Below, piece after piece: positions 28,400 through 39,064 of a stretch of 64,000 nt of DNA; position 1 is the first letter of the stretch; each line of letters opens with the position of its first letter. The DNA comes from Roseinatronobacter monicus (GTDB lineage Bacteria; Pseudomonadota; Alphaproteobacteria; Rhodobacterales; Rhodobacteraceae). Below the pieces are notes generated by a model. It worked only from the letters and a program-made list of their open reading frames with translations. It did not search any database and had not been told where the DNA came from. The stretch lies in the NCBI RefSeq assembly GCF_006716865.1, contig NZ_VFPT01000001.1:1359001-1423000 (forward strand), given 5' to 3'. The position numbers and the translations under genes are program-made.

Positions 28400-28507
28400 C
28401 CCCATTTTTGCAACGTCACAACCGCGCGTGCTACGTGGTCTTGCTTGACTCCGCCCGCGGCCCCGCCCATGAAGCCCGCGACAGGCAGCCGAAATGGATC
28501 AGAACGC

Positions 28508-29296
28508 ATGACGACGATGGATGGCAAGAAAGACGGGCTTTGGGAAAATATCAAGACGATTATCTACGCGCTCTTGATTGCGGGCTTGTTCCGGACATTG
28601 TTCTTTCAACCGTTCTGGATTCCCTCCGGCTCGATGAAAGAAACGCTGCTGATCGGGGATTTCCTGTTTGTTAACAAGATGGCCTACGGGTATTCGCGCT
28701 TCTCATGCCCGTTCGCAATGTGCCCGTTTGACGGACGGATTTTCGGCACCGAGCCAGAGCGTGGCGACATTGTCGTATTTCGCCACCCCGGCACCGGCGC
28801 CGATTACATCAAGCGCCTGATCGGCGTGCACGGCGACCGCGTGCAAATGCGCGATGGTCAGCTATGGCTGAATGATGAAGCCGTGCCGCAGGAACCCGCA
28901 GGCGAGTTTGTCGAGGTTTACGAGCGTCAGGGCAGTGCCGGGCAATTTCCGCGCTGCGAGAATGCACCAGTGGGGCAGGGCGGTGAATGCCGCAAATCAC
29001 GCATGACCGAGACTTTGCCCAATGGCGTCAGCTATCCCGTTTTGAATATCTCTGATGGCAGTCCGGGCGACAACACCCCCGTCTTTACTGTGCCGGACGG
29101 GCATTATTTCTTCATGGGCGACAACCGCGACAACTCGCTCGACAGCCGTATGCCGCGTCAGGTTGGCGGTGTTGGGATGGTTCCGTTCGACCACCTGATC
29201 GGGCGCGCACGCCATGTTGTCTTCTCTGCCGAGGGGCGCTCGCTGTTCTTCGTCTGGACATGGCGCAGCGACCGGCTGTTCACGAGGTTGCAGTGA
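28508..29296 (+). CDS. lepB: signal peptidase I
   Basis: LepB removes signal peptides from exported proteins at the outer face of the inner membrane. The 262-residue protein has an N-terminal membrane helix (about residues 15-35), the catalytic Ser42 in PSGSM and Lys102 in [11 protein letters not shown], and the C-terminal [11 protein letters not shown] box. The ATG at 28508 is chosen; the longer frame adds a Pro-rich, unlikely N-terminus. It is the first gene of the lepB-rnc-era-DUF1491 operon, with four-base overlaps downstream. Confidence 0.96.
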   Translation: MTTMDGKKDGLWENIKTIIYALLIAGLFRTLFFQPFWIPSGSMKETLLIGDFLFVNKMAYGYSRFSCPFAMCPFDGRIFGTEPERGDIVVFRHPGTGADYIKRLIGVHGDRVQMRDGQLWLNDEAVPQEPAGEFVEVYERQGSAGQFPRCENAPVGQGGECRKSRMTETLPNGVSYPVLNISDGSPGDNTPVFTVPDGHYFFMGDNRDNSLDSRMPRQVGGVGMVPFDHLIGRARHVVFSAEGRSLFFVWTWRSDRLFTRLQ

Positions 29297-29979
29297 AACT
29301 GTCGGCTGACCTGACTGCCTTTGCTGCCCGGTTGGGACATGCGTTTTCCCGCCCTGAATTGTTGGTGCGGGCGCTGACACACCCCTCGATTTCCTCCCCC
29401 TCGCGCCCTGACAACCAGCGGCTGGAATTTCTGGGCGACAGGGTTCTGGGCCTTGTTATGGCCGAGGCTTTGCTTCAGGCCGACACAGCCGCGACCGAAG
29501 GCCAGCTTGCACCACGTTTCAACGCGTTGGTGCGCAAAGAAGCCTGCGCCGAAATTGCGCGCGCCATTGATCTGGGTGCTGCACTGAAACTTGGACGCTC
29601 TGAAATGCTGTCTGGCGGGCGGCGCAAGGATGCTGTGCTGGCCGACGCCATTGAGGCAGTGATTGCGGCGGTCTATCTGGATGCCGGGTTCGAGGCGGCG
29701 CGGTTTGTTGTCCTGCGCCACTGGTCAACGCGCCTGAGCGGTGTCGATGCAGATGCCCGCGATGCCAAAACCATGCTACAAGAATGGGCGCAGGCGCGCG
29801 GACAGGCCCCGCCCACCTATGTCGAAATCCTGCGCGCAGGACCGGACCATGCACCGGAATTCACAATTCAGGCGCAGCTTGACAGTGGCGAGGCCGCGCA
29901 AGCTGTCGCCGGATCCAAGCGGCAGGCCGAGCAAATGGCCGCGCGCGCCCTTCTTCAACGGCTGGAGGCCGACACATGA
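29293..29979 (+). CDS. rnc: ribonuclease III
   Basis: RNase III cleaves double-stranded RNA in rRNA processing and mRNA turnover. The 228-residue protein has the signature [12 protein letters not shown] (residues 41-52), with Glu45 and Asp49 equivalent to E. coli E41 and D45. The residue matching E38 is Gln. A C-terminal dsRNA-binding domain starts near residue 155 ([13 protein letters not shown]). The start is a GTG overlapping the lepB stop (GTGA). It overlaps era by four bases. Confidence 0.95.
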   Translation: MKLSADLTAFAARLGHAFSRPELLVRALTHPSISSPSRPDNQRLEFLGDRVLGLVMAEALLQADTAATEGQLAPRFNALVRKEACAEIARAIDLGAALKLGRSEMLSGGRRKDAVLADAIEAVIAAVYLDAGFEAARFVVLRHWSTRLSGVDADARDAKTMLQEWAQARGQAPPTYVEILRAGPDHAPEFTIQAQLDSGEAAQAVAGSKRQAEQMAARALLQRLEADT

Positions 29980-30896
29980 CTGACACCCCGACCCGCGCGG
30001 GCTTTGTCGCCCTCATCGGCGAACCCAATGCTGGCAAATCGACCCTGACCAACCGCATGGTCGGGGCCAAGGTCAGCATTGTGACCCATAAGGTGCAGAC
30101 CACCCGCACCCGTATTCGCGGCGTTGCGATTGAAGGGGCCGCGCAGATTGTCTTTGTCGACACGCCCGGCCTGTTTCGTCCGCGCCGCCGTCTGGACCGC
30201 GCGATGGTCGCCGCCGCGTGGGGGGGCGCTGCCGATGCCGATATCGTGGTGTTGCTGGTTGAGGCGCATCGTGGCCTGACCGAAGGTACGCAGGCCATCA
30301 TTGATGCGCTGAAAGACCGTGTCAGCGCGGGACGGACCGTGGTGCTGGCCATCAACAAGATCGACCGCGTCAAGGCCGAAGTGCTGCTGGCGCTGTCGGA
30401 GAAACTGAACGCGGCATATCCCTTTTCGCAGACCTTCATGATCTCGGCTGAAAAAGGGCATGGCGTGGATGCGCTGCGCGGCTGGCTGGCCGAAGAGTTG
30501 CCAGAAGGGCCGTGGCTGTACCCCGAAGACCAGATCGCCGATCTGCCCATGCGCATGATCGCGGCAGAAATGACGCGCGAGAAACTGACCTTGCGCCTGC
30601 ATGAAGAGCTGCCCTATCAGATCACCGTTGAGACGGAACACTGGCAGGAACGCAAGGACGGCTCTGTCCGGATTGACCAGCTGATCTATGTGGTGCGCGA
30701 CGGCCATAAGGGGATTGTTCTGGGCAACAAGGGTGAGACGATCAAGTCCATCTCGCAGGCCGCGCGGGTCGAGATTGCTGAGTTTCTGGGCCGCCCCGTG
30801 CATTTGTTCCTGCAAGTGAAAGTCCGTGAAAACTGGCTGGAAGAGGCAGAGCGCTATTCCGAGATGGGACTGGAGTTCCGCGACGGGAACACATGA
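29976..30896 (+). CDS. era: GTPase Era
   Basis: Era is an essential GTPase in 16S rRNA maturation and 30S assembly. The 306-residue protein has G1 GEPNAGKST (about residues 14-22), G3 DTPG, G4 NKID and a C-terminal KH domain containing [19 protein letters not shown]. It overlaps rnc and the DUF1491 gene by four bases each, a common order in alphaproteobacteria. Confidence 0.97.
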   Translation: MTDTPTRAGFVALIGEPNAGKSTLTNRMVGAKVSIVTHKVQTTRTRIRGVAIEGAAQIVFVDTPGLFRPRRRLDRAMVAAAWGGAADADIVVLLVEAHRGLTEGTQAIIDALKDRVSAGRTVVLAINKIDRVKAEVLLALSEKLNAAYPFSQTFMISAEKGHGVDALRGWLAEELPEGPWLYPEDQIADLPMRMIAAEMTREKLTLRLHEELPYQITVETEHWQERKDGSVRIDQLIYVVRDGHKGIVLGNKGETIKSISQAARVEIAEFLGRPVHLFLQVKVRENWLEEAERYSEMGLEFRDGNT

Positions 30897-31219
30897 CCGC
30901 ACGGCTGGCATCGGGCATCTGGGTGTCGGCCTATCTGCGGCGGCTGCAACTCGAAGGGATCGCGGCCTATGTCATCACGCGCGGTGATGACACGGCGGGT
31001 GCCGTGCTGGTGAAGCTTGCACTTATGAACGGATTGGCGCGCGCCTATACACGCGGCTTCGATCTGGAGGCGGATGCCCGCGTCTGGCAAGTTCTGGTGG
31101 AGGGGGCCGAGCGCGATGTCGACGCCGCCATTGCCCGCCAGCGCAGCTTTGATCCAGACCTGTGGGTAATTGAAGTGGAAGACGCGCGCGGGCGCGATTT
31201 TCTGGCTGAGATGGGCTAG
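30893..31219 (+). CDS. DUF1491 family protein
   Basis: This 108-residue conserved alphaproteobacterial protein of unknown function regularly sits between era and recO. The family pattern is visible: an N-terminal LASGIWVSAYLRRLQLEGIAAYV and a C-terminal RQRSFDPDLWVIEVEDARGRDFL. It has no catalytic motif that I can name. It overlaps era by four bases. recO does not follow; instead an IS630 element begins 49 bases downstream, so the usual neighbourhood may have been broken here. Confidence 0.88.
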   Translation: MTARLASGIWVSAYLRRLQLEGIAAYVITRGDDTAGAVLVKLALMNGLARAYTRGFDLEADARVWQVLVEGAERDVDAAIARQRSFDPDLWVIEVEDARGRDFLAEMG

Positions 31220-31268
31220 AGTGCGGCCAACCGCAATCGAGATGCGCACACGGTCCTGACACCTAATA

Positions 31269-32445
31269 CCAATCAGCATTGATCAGAACTCTTGAGCCCA
31301 GTCGCGGGTTCCAATGGAGGTGATTGTGTCGGGCATGCTGACCAATTTGTTCCAAGCCTTGCAGCAATGATCTACGATGTCTTCATAGGTTTCGAAGATG
31401 AGGTTTGATAGCCAGTTGTCTCGCATGAATTGCCAGATGTTTTCGACTGGATTGAGTTCTGGGCATTTTGCGGGGATCGGGATGATGGTGATGTTGTCCG
31501 GAATGACCAGCTTGTCAGTCATGTGCCATGCGGCTTGATCCACGAGCACAGCCCCATGTGCTTTGGGTGCGACAGTTTGGGAGATTTCAGCAAGATGCAG
31601 GGCCATCGCTTCGGTATTGCACGCTGGCAGCACAAGACCTGCAGCTTTCCCGAGGGCTGGGCAAATCGCTCCAAAGATGTAGCTTGAACTCGTGCGCTGA
31701 TCATGTGGGGCGGAAGGTCGCGTACCGCGCTTCGCCCATCGGCGCGTGATCTTGTTTTTCTGGCCGACACGCGCTTCATCTTGGAACCAGACTTCGATCA
31801 CAGTGCCTTGCAGGAGCCGTGCGCGGAGCTTTGCTACTGCGGCTGCAAACCCTTTTTTTTAAAGTCCTCCAGTGCGGCTGTATCTTGCGCGTGATGGCGC
31901 GGGCGTGCTGTGAGTTTGACATAACCAAGCGCCCTGAGTTCCCGGCTTATCGACGTCTCGTGAAGTGAAATCCCAAATGTGTCTGCAATCCATTTCCTCA
32001 GATCACTCAGGCGCCAGCGGACGACCCCATGGACCGATAAGGTCGGACCGCTCTCAACAATTGCAGCAAGCGCCCTGCGCTGCTCATCGTTAAGCTTAGA
32101 CTGCTGACCAGGAGCTTTGCCGTTGATCAAGCCGTCAGGCCCGCGGGCATTAAACCGCTCCACCCAGTCACGGACAATTTGTAGGCCAACACCACCAATC
32201 CGAGCAGCATCGCTGCGCCGACCGCCATCATAGATCTCCGCCAGCGCCAAAAGCCTGCGGGCTTGGTTGGCATCCTTTGTCTTTCGCGCAAGTTCTCTCA
32301 ACTTCATGCCGTCGTAGTCTGTCCGTAACGCGAGCGCTGCGCCCATAGAGAGGCCCTCCCCAGAAAATCTGACGCCATTGAGTCAGATCTTCATAGATTT
32401 GGGAATCCCAAAACCCTCAGAAGAGTCAGATTTCGCGAGACTTGG
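31269..32445 (-). mobile_element. IS630 family insertion sequence
   Basis: The element is bounded by CCAA and TTGG with TA on both sides (31267-31268 and 32446-32447), as expected for IS630-type TA targeting. Its 1177 bp are typical. Both ends read CCAA, 16 bases, then CTCTT(C)(T)GAG, an imperfect inverted repeat. It carries a two-frame transposase on the minus strand and abuts the 3' end of the beta-galactosidase gene. Confidence 0.82.
31283..32346 (-). CDS. IS630 family transposase (two frames, likely -1 frameshift)
   Basis: The first frame (31834-32346, 170 residues) carries the helix-turn-helix domain (YDGGRRSDAARIGGVGLQIV) and ends shortly after DFKKKGLQ. The second frame (to 31283) carries the DDE catalytic domain: VWFQDEARVG, VLVDQAAWH and LNPVENIWQ. 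At the junction the minus strand has a run of eight A (31853-31860) after GACTTT. A -1 slip there continues through the second frame without interruption. Such slippery runs are known in this family, so this is probably programmed frameshifting rather than decay, although a single-base mutation cannot be excluded. Confidence 0.85.
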
Positions 32446-34357
32446 TATAACATTCAGCGCGCGCCTTCCAGACCACACCGGCAGCAGGGATTTCCTGCCC
32501 GTCCCAAACTATGGGATGCGCCCCATGATTGAACCAAAAACGCAGCGTGTCTGTGTCGCGCTTGCGCAGCGCATCGGGTAAATCCAGCGTCTCGATCCCG
32601 TGCGTGTCGCACAGATCGCGCAAAATTGCGCGCAGCGTGTCATCCTGCGGCCATCCGGCCAGATACGTGACAGGGCCATTGCCAACCAGTGCAGCCTGTC
32701 CATCTGCACGCCGCCGCATGACGGGCGCTGTGCCTTCCATGTCTTCCAGCCAATGCACGAACCCGCCGCCGCCCTCCAAGTCCATAGTCACCCCAGGCGG
32801 CAAGCTTTCCACCCGCGTTACCCGCACATCCAGCCCCGGCAATCCGGGGGGCAGAGGGTCGGGAATAGCGAAATCACCAGTTTTGGAATTGGCGCGGGGC
32901 CCGAACAGGACCGTCCCCGGACAACTATGCACTGCGGCGCGCAAATCTGGTGACAGCGTGAACAAACCCGGTGCCAAGACCAGCTTCCAGCGCGACAGAT
33001 CACCCGTATCGGGGGGCAGAATGTCAACATTCAATCCCAGCCGCCGCAACGCGCGATACCATGCGAAAACCAGCCTGAAATAGTCGAAATCCGCGCCCTG
33101 TGGCTGCGTATCCCATGCCCAAGCGCTCTCATAATCAAACACCAGTGCGACATCGCCGTCGCGGCTGCCGATGTAGGGAAGATTGGTCAGGTCATGTGCG
33201 GTTTCGCGCGCCTCACTCAATCCGGGTGCGTCGGCGCTATCGGGGCGCAACAGCCCTGCATGCATCTGCTCTTGTGCAAAGGGGGCCTGACGCCAGCGGA
33301 AATAGCACACGGCCTCGGCCCCATGGGCAAACGCTTCCCATGTCCAAAGGCGCACCATGCCGGGCAGGGGTGCTGGGTTATAGGGTGCCCAGTTCACCGG
33401 GCCGGGTTGCTGTTCCATGACCCACCAGCGGCCACGACCGACCGCCCGATAAAGGTCATGATGGAACGCCTGAAAATCAGGATCACCCTGCCGCAGGAAC
33501 GCGGCCTTATGTGCTGCGCTGGCTTCCAGCCGGTCTGACAGAAACCCGATCGGGTAGCTGTCCCAGCTTGCGATTTCCATATCAGCGCCCAGTTTGAAAT
33601 GATCAAAATCCGTGACACGGCCCATATAGTTATGCGCAATCGGCGCGTCTGTGTGGCGGCGCAGGATATCCACTTGTGCGCGGTTAAAGGCGACCACCTG
33701 ATCCGATGCGAAACGGCGAAAATCCATCACATGGGCGGGGTTGGGTTCCGTGACTGTCAGGTTGGGCAGGTCAATCTCGTCAAAGCTGCGATACTCCATC
33801 GACCAGAAGACATTGCCCCATGCCCGGTTCAACATGTCGGGGCTTTGGTATTTCTGCCCCAGCCAGTCGCGGAAGGCAGCGCGCGCCGCGTCGGAATAGC
33901 TGAGGGTTGTGTCATGGCAGCCATACTCGTTGTCTGTCTGCCATGCCGCGACATGGGGGTTGCGACCATAGCGTTCGGCCAGAAGGGTGACGATCCGCTT
34001 GCAGTCTTCCAGATAGCCGCGATGACTGAAGCAATAGTGGCGGCGTGATCCGAATTTGCGCAGGCGTCCCTGCGCATCGACGGCCAGCATGTCGGGATGG
34101 CGCGCGATCATCCAGCGGGGCGGCGTGGCCGTGGGCGTGCCCAGCACCACGCGAAGACCAGCTTTGCCCAAGACCGCGATGGCGCGGTCCAGCCAGCCGA
34201 ATTCATAGTGTCCCGGCGCGGGTTCCAGCCGCGACCATGCAAATTCCCCGATCCGCACCCATGTTAGCCCCGCTTCGACCATTCGGCGTCCATCCTGTGG
34301 CCAGATGTCTTCGGGCCAGTGTTCGGGATAGTAGCAAACGCCAAGGGTTGGTTTCAT
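32426..34357 (-). CDS. beta-galactosidase, GH42 family
   Basis: This 643-residue cytoplasmic glycoside hydrolase would release galactose from beta-galactosides. GH42 features are the N-terminal [15 protein letters not shown], the acid/base Glu in [10 protein letters not shown], the nucleophile Glu in [12 protein letters not shown], and a trimerisation-like domain after residue 390. The ATG at 34357 has GGAG eight bases upstream and is preferred to one 42 bases further upstream. It is the last gene of the galactoside operon. The stop codon and the last five residues (KSREI) lie in the IS630 element, which inserted at or near the natural end. Confidence 0.9.
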   Translation of the reverse strand: MKPTLGVCYYPEHWPEDIWPQDGRRMVEAGLTWVRIGEFAWSRLEPAPGHYEFGWLDRAIAVLGKAGLRVVLGTPTATPPRWMIARHPDMLAVDAQGRLRKFGSRRHYCFSHRGYLEDCKRIVTLLAERYGRNPHVAAWQTDNEYGCHDTTLSYSDAARAAFRDWLGQKYQSPDMLNRAWGNVFWSMEYRSFDEIDLPNLTVTEPNPAHVMDFRRFASDQVVAFNRAQVDILRRHTDAPIAHNYMGRVTDFDHFKLGADMEIASWDSYPIGFLSDRLEASAAHKAAFLRQGDPDFQAFHHDLYRAVGRGRWWVMEQQPGPVNWAPYNPAPLPGMVRLWTWEAFAHGAEAVCYFRWRQAPFAQEQMHAGLLRPDSADAPGLSEARETAHDLTNLPYIGSRDGDVALVFDYESAWAWDTQPQGADFDYFRLVFAWYRALRRLGLNVDILPPDTGDLSRWKLVLAPGLFTLSPDLRAAVHSCPGTVLFGPRANSKTGDFAIPDPLPPGLPGLDVRVTRVESLPPGVTMDLEGGGGFVHWLEDMEGTAPVMRRRADGQAALVGNGPVTYLAGWPQDDTLRAILRDLCDTHGIETLDLPDALRKRDTDTLRFWFNHGAHPIVWDGQEIPAAGVVWKARAECYTKSREI

Positions 34358-34385
34358 GACGGGACTCCGGGGGGAAGGGACTGCG

Positions 34386-35225
34386 TCAGGCATCGTCAAG
34401 GTGAAATTGATATTCGCGCAGACCTTGCACGGGCACAGGTGTCACGAATGTCGCGCCATCAAGGTTGTTGGGGTTCTGGCGGCCTTGCCGCGCCGTGGTG
34501 CAATATAATTGCCGCAGATCATCGCCCCCAAAGGCAGGGCAAGATGTATGCGGGGCAGGAAAATCAACGGCTTGCAAGAACTGCCCACTGGGCGCGTAGG
34601 CCGCCACGCGGCCCGCACCCCATTGCGCCACCCAGAAATTCCCTGCCGCATCGAAAACCGCGCCATCGGGGTTCAAGCGCTCAGCGCTCAGGTCCAGCCA
34701 GCATTCGGGCGCGCCTTTTGGCCACCCCTCTGCGTCCAGCGCCACGCGCATGATGCGCCGCGTCATTGTGTCGGTGAAGCAGGCGCTTTGCCTGTCAGGC
34801 GCGAAGCAGATTGCGTTGGGGATGGTCAGGCCAGCGAACAGCCTGCGCAACTCGCCCTTGTGCCACCGCCAGATCGCGCCGGCACCTGCCTCGGCGCGTT
34901 TGCCCATCGTGCCGATCCAGAAACCGCCCTGCGGATCGATGCGGCCATCGTTCGAGCGGGTGGCGGCATTCTCGGCCTCCAGCGCGCACAGGGTGCGGGA
35001 GGTGCCACTGTGCAGGTCAAACACTAGCATCCGCGTTTGGGCCGCGATCACCACGCGGGTTTTGTCCACCCAGCCCATAGCCGACACCATTTCATCAAAG
35101 TCCCAGCTTCGGGCCAGCGAATGCAGGCGCTGCCCGGTAATGTCGAACCAGAAGAACTCTGCCCGCGCGGGGTGCCAGAACGCGCCTTCGCCCAGATCGC
35201 ACCGTATGTCATTCAGGGGCGTCAT
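34386..35225 (-). CDS. SMP-30/gluconolactonase family lactonase (probable galactonolactonase)
   Basis: This 279-residue six-bladed beta-propeller of the SMP-30/regucalcin family would open a sugar lactone. Metal-ligand positions are present: Glu in [10 protein letters not shown], Asn and Asp in [17 protein letters not shown], Asn in [12 protein letters not shown] and Asp in [20 protein letters not shown]. The start at 35225 overlaps the aldolase stop by four bases. Between KDPGal aldolase and beta-galactosidase the likely substrate is D-galactono-lactone from the SDR dehydrogenase; L-arabinonolactone is an alternative. Confidence 0.87.
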   Translation of the reverse strand: MTPLNDIRCDLGEGAFWHPARAEFFWFDITGQRLHSLARSWDFDEMVSAMGWVDKTRVVIAAQTRMLVFDLHSGTSRTLCALEAENAATRSNDGRIDPQGGFWIGTMGKRAEAGAGAIWRWHKGELRRLFAGLTIPNAICFAPDRQSACFTDTMTRRIMRVALDAEGWPKGAPECWLDLSAERLNPDGAVFDAAGNFWVAQWGAGRVAAYAPSGQFLQAVDFPAPHTSCPAFGGDDLRQLYCTTARQGRQNPNNLDGATFVTPVPVQGLREYQFHLDDA

Positions 35226-35821
35226 TGGCATGCGTCCCAAGCAGCGACGATATCGCGCGCGCGCGCGCGCACCTCGCTGGCGGACATTCCCGGCGCATAG
35301 AGTGCGCTGCCAAGCCCGAAGCCGGTCGCGCCCGCCCGCAGCCATGTGCCGAAATCATCGGGGCCGACGCCGCCCACGGCATAGACGGCGCAATCGTGGG
35401 GCAGAACTGCGCGCAGGGCGGCCAACCCATCTGCGCCAAGCTTGAAGGCGGGAAACAGCTTCAGCCCGGTGGCACCTGCGCGGAGCCCGGCAAAGGCTTC
35501 GGTCGGGGTGAACACACCGGGATAGCTGAGCATTCCGGCGGCGCCTGTAGCCGCGATAACCGCAGGGTTGCAATCGGGCGAGACGATCAGCCGCGCGCCC
35601 GTGGCCGCCACCTGCGCCACTTGCGCCTCGTCCAGCACTGTGCCCGCGCCGATCTGTGCCTGATCGCCACAGGCGGACACCATGGCGCTGATGCTGTCCA
35701 GCGGATCGGGCGAGTTCAGTGGCACCTCGATTCTTGTGATACCCGCGTCAATCAGGGACTGTGTGACGCGCACAGCCTCGGGCGGGGTGATGCCGCGTAG
35801 AATGGCGATCAGTTCACGCAT
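35222..35821 (-). CDS. dgoA: 2-dehydro-3-deoxy-6-phosphogalactonate aldolase
   Basis: This enzyme splits 2-keto-3-deoxy-6-phosphogalactonate into pyruvate and glyceraldehyde 3-phosphate. The 199-residue class I aldolase (KDPG/KDPGal family) has Glu32 in RIEVPLNS and the Schiff-base Lys121 in [13 protein letters not shown]. The [11 protein letters not shown] segment and the partner kinase favour the galactonate rather than the gluconate enzyme. It overlaps the kinase by 13 bases and the lactonase by four. Confidence 0.93.
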   Translation of the reverse strand: MRELIAILRGITPPEAVRVTQSLIDAGITRIEVPLNSPDPLDSISAMVSACGDQAQIGAGTVLDEAQVAQVAATGARLIVSPDCNPAVIAATGAAGMLSYPGVFTPTEAFAGLRAGATGLKLFPAFKLGADGLAALRAVLPHDCAVYAVGGVGPDDFGTWLRAGATGFGLGSALYAPGMSASEVRARARDIVAAWDACQ

Positions 35822-36720
35822 GGCCGCTCCGATGGGGGCAGGTGGGCGCGGGCCTCGTTGAGCCCCGCAATCGTCATCTCGGTTGCATCATGTATGCTGA
35901 CAGGCACGGACAGCCCGGCCAGCGCGGTCGCATAGGCTTTTGCCAACCCGTCCGCGCCAATGACTGCCACGCGCTGGCCCAGCCAATAGGGTTTGGCGGC
36001 AGCCAGTTCCGCGCCGATCAGCAGGCCCGACAGGCGTGCGCGGGCAAGGGCGGGGTCCAGCCCGTCCAGCAGCCCCTCGGCACGAATAGAAAACAACCGC
36101 GCCATCAGCCGCTCTGGCCGTTCCATGCCTTGCGCGACACCGTCAGCGAAACCTGCGCTATCCCAGCCCGCAACTGAATGGCGCAGCACCGAGTGCTGCG
36201 TCAGCAGCGCGAACATCTCGCCGGTCAGGAAGGTCTGAAAACTGACCACTTCGCCCGCACTGATATGCACCCATTTGCTGTGCGTGCCGGGCAGGCAGAT
36301 CACGCCGTCCCAGCCGGGATTGCGTGCAAGATACCCTGCGATCTGGGTCTCTTCGCCGCGGATCACATCGGCGGGTTTGACCTGCTTCAGGCCGGGCACC
36401 ACATGCACGGACAAGCGTAATTCACGGGTGGGCGCAGGGGTTAATGTCGCGCCCAAGGGCGTGCAGGGGACAGATCGATAGGGCGCCTCGACCCAGCCCT
36501 GACGCGAGCCTGCCATCCCGCAGGCGATAACAGGTGTGATTTGTCCGTTAGGCAGCCAGTCGCCCACCAGCGCTAGAAGGGCGGCTTCAAATCCGTCGCG
36601 GCCAAGTTGCGCCATGCCTTGGTCTGACTGCGCTTGCTGGACCACATGATCCCCTGCCAGCCCCCAGACCCGCAGATGCGATGTGCCCCAATCGGCGGCG
36701 ATCCAGTCCAGCGCGCTCAT
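35809..36720 (-). CDS. dgoK: 2-dehydro-3-deoxygalactonokinase
   Basis: DgoK phosphorylates 2-keto-3-deoxygalactonate at C6, feeding the adjacent aldolase. The 303-residue protein begins [13 protein letters not shown], the phosphate-binding start of the family. It also has [16 protein letters not shown] and the [29 protein letters not shown] block, which is diagnostic of DgoK. It overlaps the SDR gene by four bases. Confidence 0.94.
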   Translation of the reverse strand: MSALDWIAADWGTSHLRVWGLAGDHVVQQAQSDQGMAQLGRDGFEAALLALVGDWLPNGQITPVIACGMAGSRQGWVEAPYRSVPCTPLGATLTPAPTRELRLSVHVVPGLKQVKPADVIRGEETQIAGYLARNPGWDGVICLPGTHSKWVHISAGEVVSFQTFLTGEMFALLTQHSVLRHSVAGWDSAGFADGVAQGMERPERLMARLFSIRAEGLLDGLDPALARARLSGLLIGAELAAAKPYWLGQRVAVIGADGLAKAYATALAGLSVPVSIHDATEMTIAGLNEARAHLPPSERPCVN

Positions 36721-37484
36721 CCTGTCACCACCACACCGCCGTCAATCACCAGCGCCTGTCCGGTCATGGCGCGGCTGGTGTTGGACGCCAGAAACAGCAC
36801 ACCGCCTGCAATATCTTCGGGGTTCAAGCTATCGGGCAGGCATTGGCGCTTGAGATGTTCAGCCAACGCGTCGGGCGTGACCCACTGCTCCAACTGTTTT
36901 GGCGTCATAACCCAGCCGGGGGCAAGGGCGTTAACGCGGATGCGGTCGGGGCCGAATTCGCGCGCAAGGCTGCGGGTCAGGCCATTGAGTGCGGAATTGG
37001 CTGCCGTATAGACCGGGTAGCCCGCATTGCCCATCATATAGCTGATCGAGGTGATGTTGATGATCGCCCCGCCCCCCATTTCCTGCATCGCAGGGATCAC
37101 GGCCTGCGCGGTAAAGACATAGGATTTGAAATTGATCGCCAGCGCCCAGTCCATAAAATCCGGCGTCACCTCGGCCAATGTATGGCGCTGGTCATTGGCG
37201 GCATTATTAACCAATACCTGAACAGGCCCATGCACTGCGGCGGCCTGTTCGATGGCAGCGCGCACTGCGTCCGGGTCGGTGATGTCGCAGGAAGTGAACA
37301 GGGGGCGGTTGCCTGTGGATTGCGCCATCGCATCACAAAATTCGGACGCATCCGAGCGCTGCACGAAGGCGACCTTCGCGCCCTGACGCAAAAACGCTTC
37401 AGTCAGGCCCGCGCCAATGCCAGAGCCACCGCCGGTGATAAAGACGGAAGTGTCGTGAAGGTCGGGATAGATGGGCAGGGTCAT
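36717..37484 (-). CDS. SDR family dehydrogenase (probable galactose dehydrogenase)
   Basis: A 255-residue short-chain dehydrogenase/reductase with the NAD(P) motif TGGGSGIG (residues 17-24) and NNAAND (93-98). The expected role is oxidation of D-galactose to galactonolactone, inferred from the kinase, aldolase and lactonase beside it. Ser146 and Tyr159 have the correct 13-residue spacing, but the catalytic Lys of Y-x-x-x-K is Asn163 (VYTAANSALNG). The usual tyrosine-activating lysine is therefore missing and activity needs proof. It overlaps dgoK by four bases. A 227-base gap separates it from the alpha-galactosidase gene. Confidence 0.85.
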   Translation of the reverse strand: MTLPIYPDLHDTSVFITGGGSGIGAGLTEAFLRQGAKVAFVQRSDASEFCDAMAQSTGNRPLFTSCDITDPDAVRAAIEQAAAVHGPVQVLVNNAANDQRHTLAEVTPDFMDWALAINFKSYVFTAQAVIPAMQEMGGGAIINITSISYMMGNAGYPVYTAANSALNGLTRSLAREFGPDRIRVNALAPGWVMTPKQLEQWVTPDALAEHLKRQCLPDSLNPEDIAGGVLFLASNTSRAMTGQALVIDGGVVVTG

Positions 37485-37711
37485 TGCTGGCTCTCTTTTG
37501 TCACGGTGCGGGCCTTCTTGCTGACAGGAACACCCTGATCGGTGCCGGTGTCGGCGTGCAGGAGGTAAATGATACGCAGGTGCGCACCGACGCGTGTATA
37601 ATGTGGCGGATCAGGTTGCCAGCCCGTGCGGTTGATCGGCGGGGTGTCTTCATGGTGCAGCGTCGTCCCTGTGGCATAGGCTGGATTTGAGTATTTTTGG
37701 CAAGAAAATGA

Positions 37712-39064
37712 TCAGGCAGCATATTCGGCACGGCACCAGTCGGGCATCCAGTCGCCATGGGCGGCAAGCAGATCATCGACAAGCGCCCGGATCTGGCGCA
37801 GGTCCAACTCGGCCGCTGTATGGGGGTCGAGCATGGCGGCGTGGTATATGTGGGCGCGGTTTTCGGTCAGAAGTGCCTGCACCGTCAATTCCTGCACATT
37901 CAGATTGGTGCGCATGAGGGCCACCAGATGCAGGGGCAGATCCTTGACGGATGTGGGGTGCAGGCCATTGGCATCCACCAAGATGGGCACTTCGACAGCA
38001 GCCCCATGGGGCAGTTGCGGGATATAGGCGTGGTTGGCCACATTGCCGTAGATGACCGAAGGCGTGCCGGTTGTGATACTGTCCATGATGGTGGCCGCAT
38101 ATTCGTTCGAGGGGCTGTGTTCGATCCGGTCTGCTGATTTCAGCGCCTGCGCCTGTGTGGCCCATGCGGTGATCTGTTCCTCGCAGCGCTTGGGGTATTC
38201 ATCAAGCGGGATGCGGAATTGCTCGATCAGGTCGGGGCGGTGGGATTTGATGAACCAAGGCACATATTCGGCGAAATGTTCAGAGGATTCGGTGACGAAG
38301 TAATCGAATTGCGCCATCACCTCGTAGCGCACCAGATTGGGGCAACGCGGGTTCCAGTGGCTTTCCAGCGGGATGCGGCCTGCGCGGTAGCCGTCGCGCA
38401 AGGCGGGATACAGGTCGCGCCAGCCTGTGCCATCGCGCAGCTCCAATGACAGGTAGAAGGCCATGTGGTTGATGCCCGCCGCACGGTAGCGCAGATCGGC
38501 CACATCCAGCCCCAGATCGCGCGCCAACTCGAACGCTGTGCCTTGTACCGAGTGGCACAGGCCCACTTGCTTTATGTCCGGGTAGCGGGCGGTGAGCGCC
38601 CATGTGTTGATGGCCATCGGGTTGACGTAATTGAGCATCAGCGCATCGGGGCAGAGCGCGCGCATGTCTTGGGCTATGGCCCATAGATGCGGCACAGTGC
38701 GCAGGCCCCGCATGATCCCGCCCACGCCCAATGTGTCGGCAATGGTCTGGCGCAGCCCGTATGCCTTTGGGATTTCGAAATCTGTCACGGTGCAGGGTTG
38801 ATAGCCGCCGATCTGGAACGCGACGATCACGAAATCCGCACCCTCCAGCGCGGCGCGGCGGTCGGTGGTCGTGCTGACACGCGCGCCTGTCCCAAGCGAG
38901 GCGACCAGTTTGCGCGCGACAAGGGCACTTTCTTCCAGTCGGGCGCTGTCGATATCCATCAGCGCGATATGGGCATCGGCCAGCGCAGGGCGCAGCAAGG
39001 CATCGCCGATCAGGTTTTTCATGAAGACGGTCGATCCGGCCCCGATAAACGCGATTTTGGTCAT
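37712..39064 (-). CDS. alpha-galactosidase, GH4 family
   Basis: This 450-residue NAD- and Mn-dependent GH4 glycosidase would hydrolyse alpha-galactosides such as melibiose or raffinose in the cytoplasm. The N-terminal Rossmann motif is IAFIGAGSTVF. The family metal and catalytic motifs GLCHSVQGTA and GINHMAF are present, and the CHS triplet supports alpha-galactosidase rather than alpha-glucosidase. It overlaps the upstream permease gene by four bases, so sugar uptake and hydrolysis are co-expressed. Confidence 0.9.
   Translation of the reverse strand: MTKIAFIGAGSTVFMKNLIGDALLRPALADAHIALMDIDSARLEESALVARKLVASLGTGARVSTTTDRRAALEGADFVIVAFQIGGYQPCTVTDFEIPKAYGLRQTIADTLGVGGIMRGLRTVPHLWAIAQDMRALCPDALMLNYVNPMAINTWALTARYPDIKQVGLCHSVQGTAFELARDLGLDVADLRYRAAGINHMAFYLSLELRDGTGWRDLYPALRDGYRAGRIPLESHWNPRCPNLVRYEVMAQFDYFVTESSEHFAEYVPWFIKSHRPDLIEQFRIPLDEYPKRCEEQITAWATQAQALKSADRIEHSPSNEYAATIMDSITTGTPSVIYGNVANHAYIPQLPHGAAVEVPILVDANGLHPTSVKDLPLHLVALMRTNLNVQELTVQALLTENRAHIYHAAMLDPHTAAELDLRQIRALVDDLLAAHGDWMPDWCRAEYAA

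Noticed and set aside
29955..30911. 318-codon minus-strand ORF opposite era
   Set aside because: It is fully antisense to era, a conserved GTPase, with no supporting signals.
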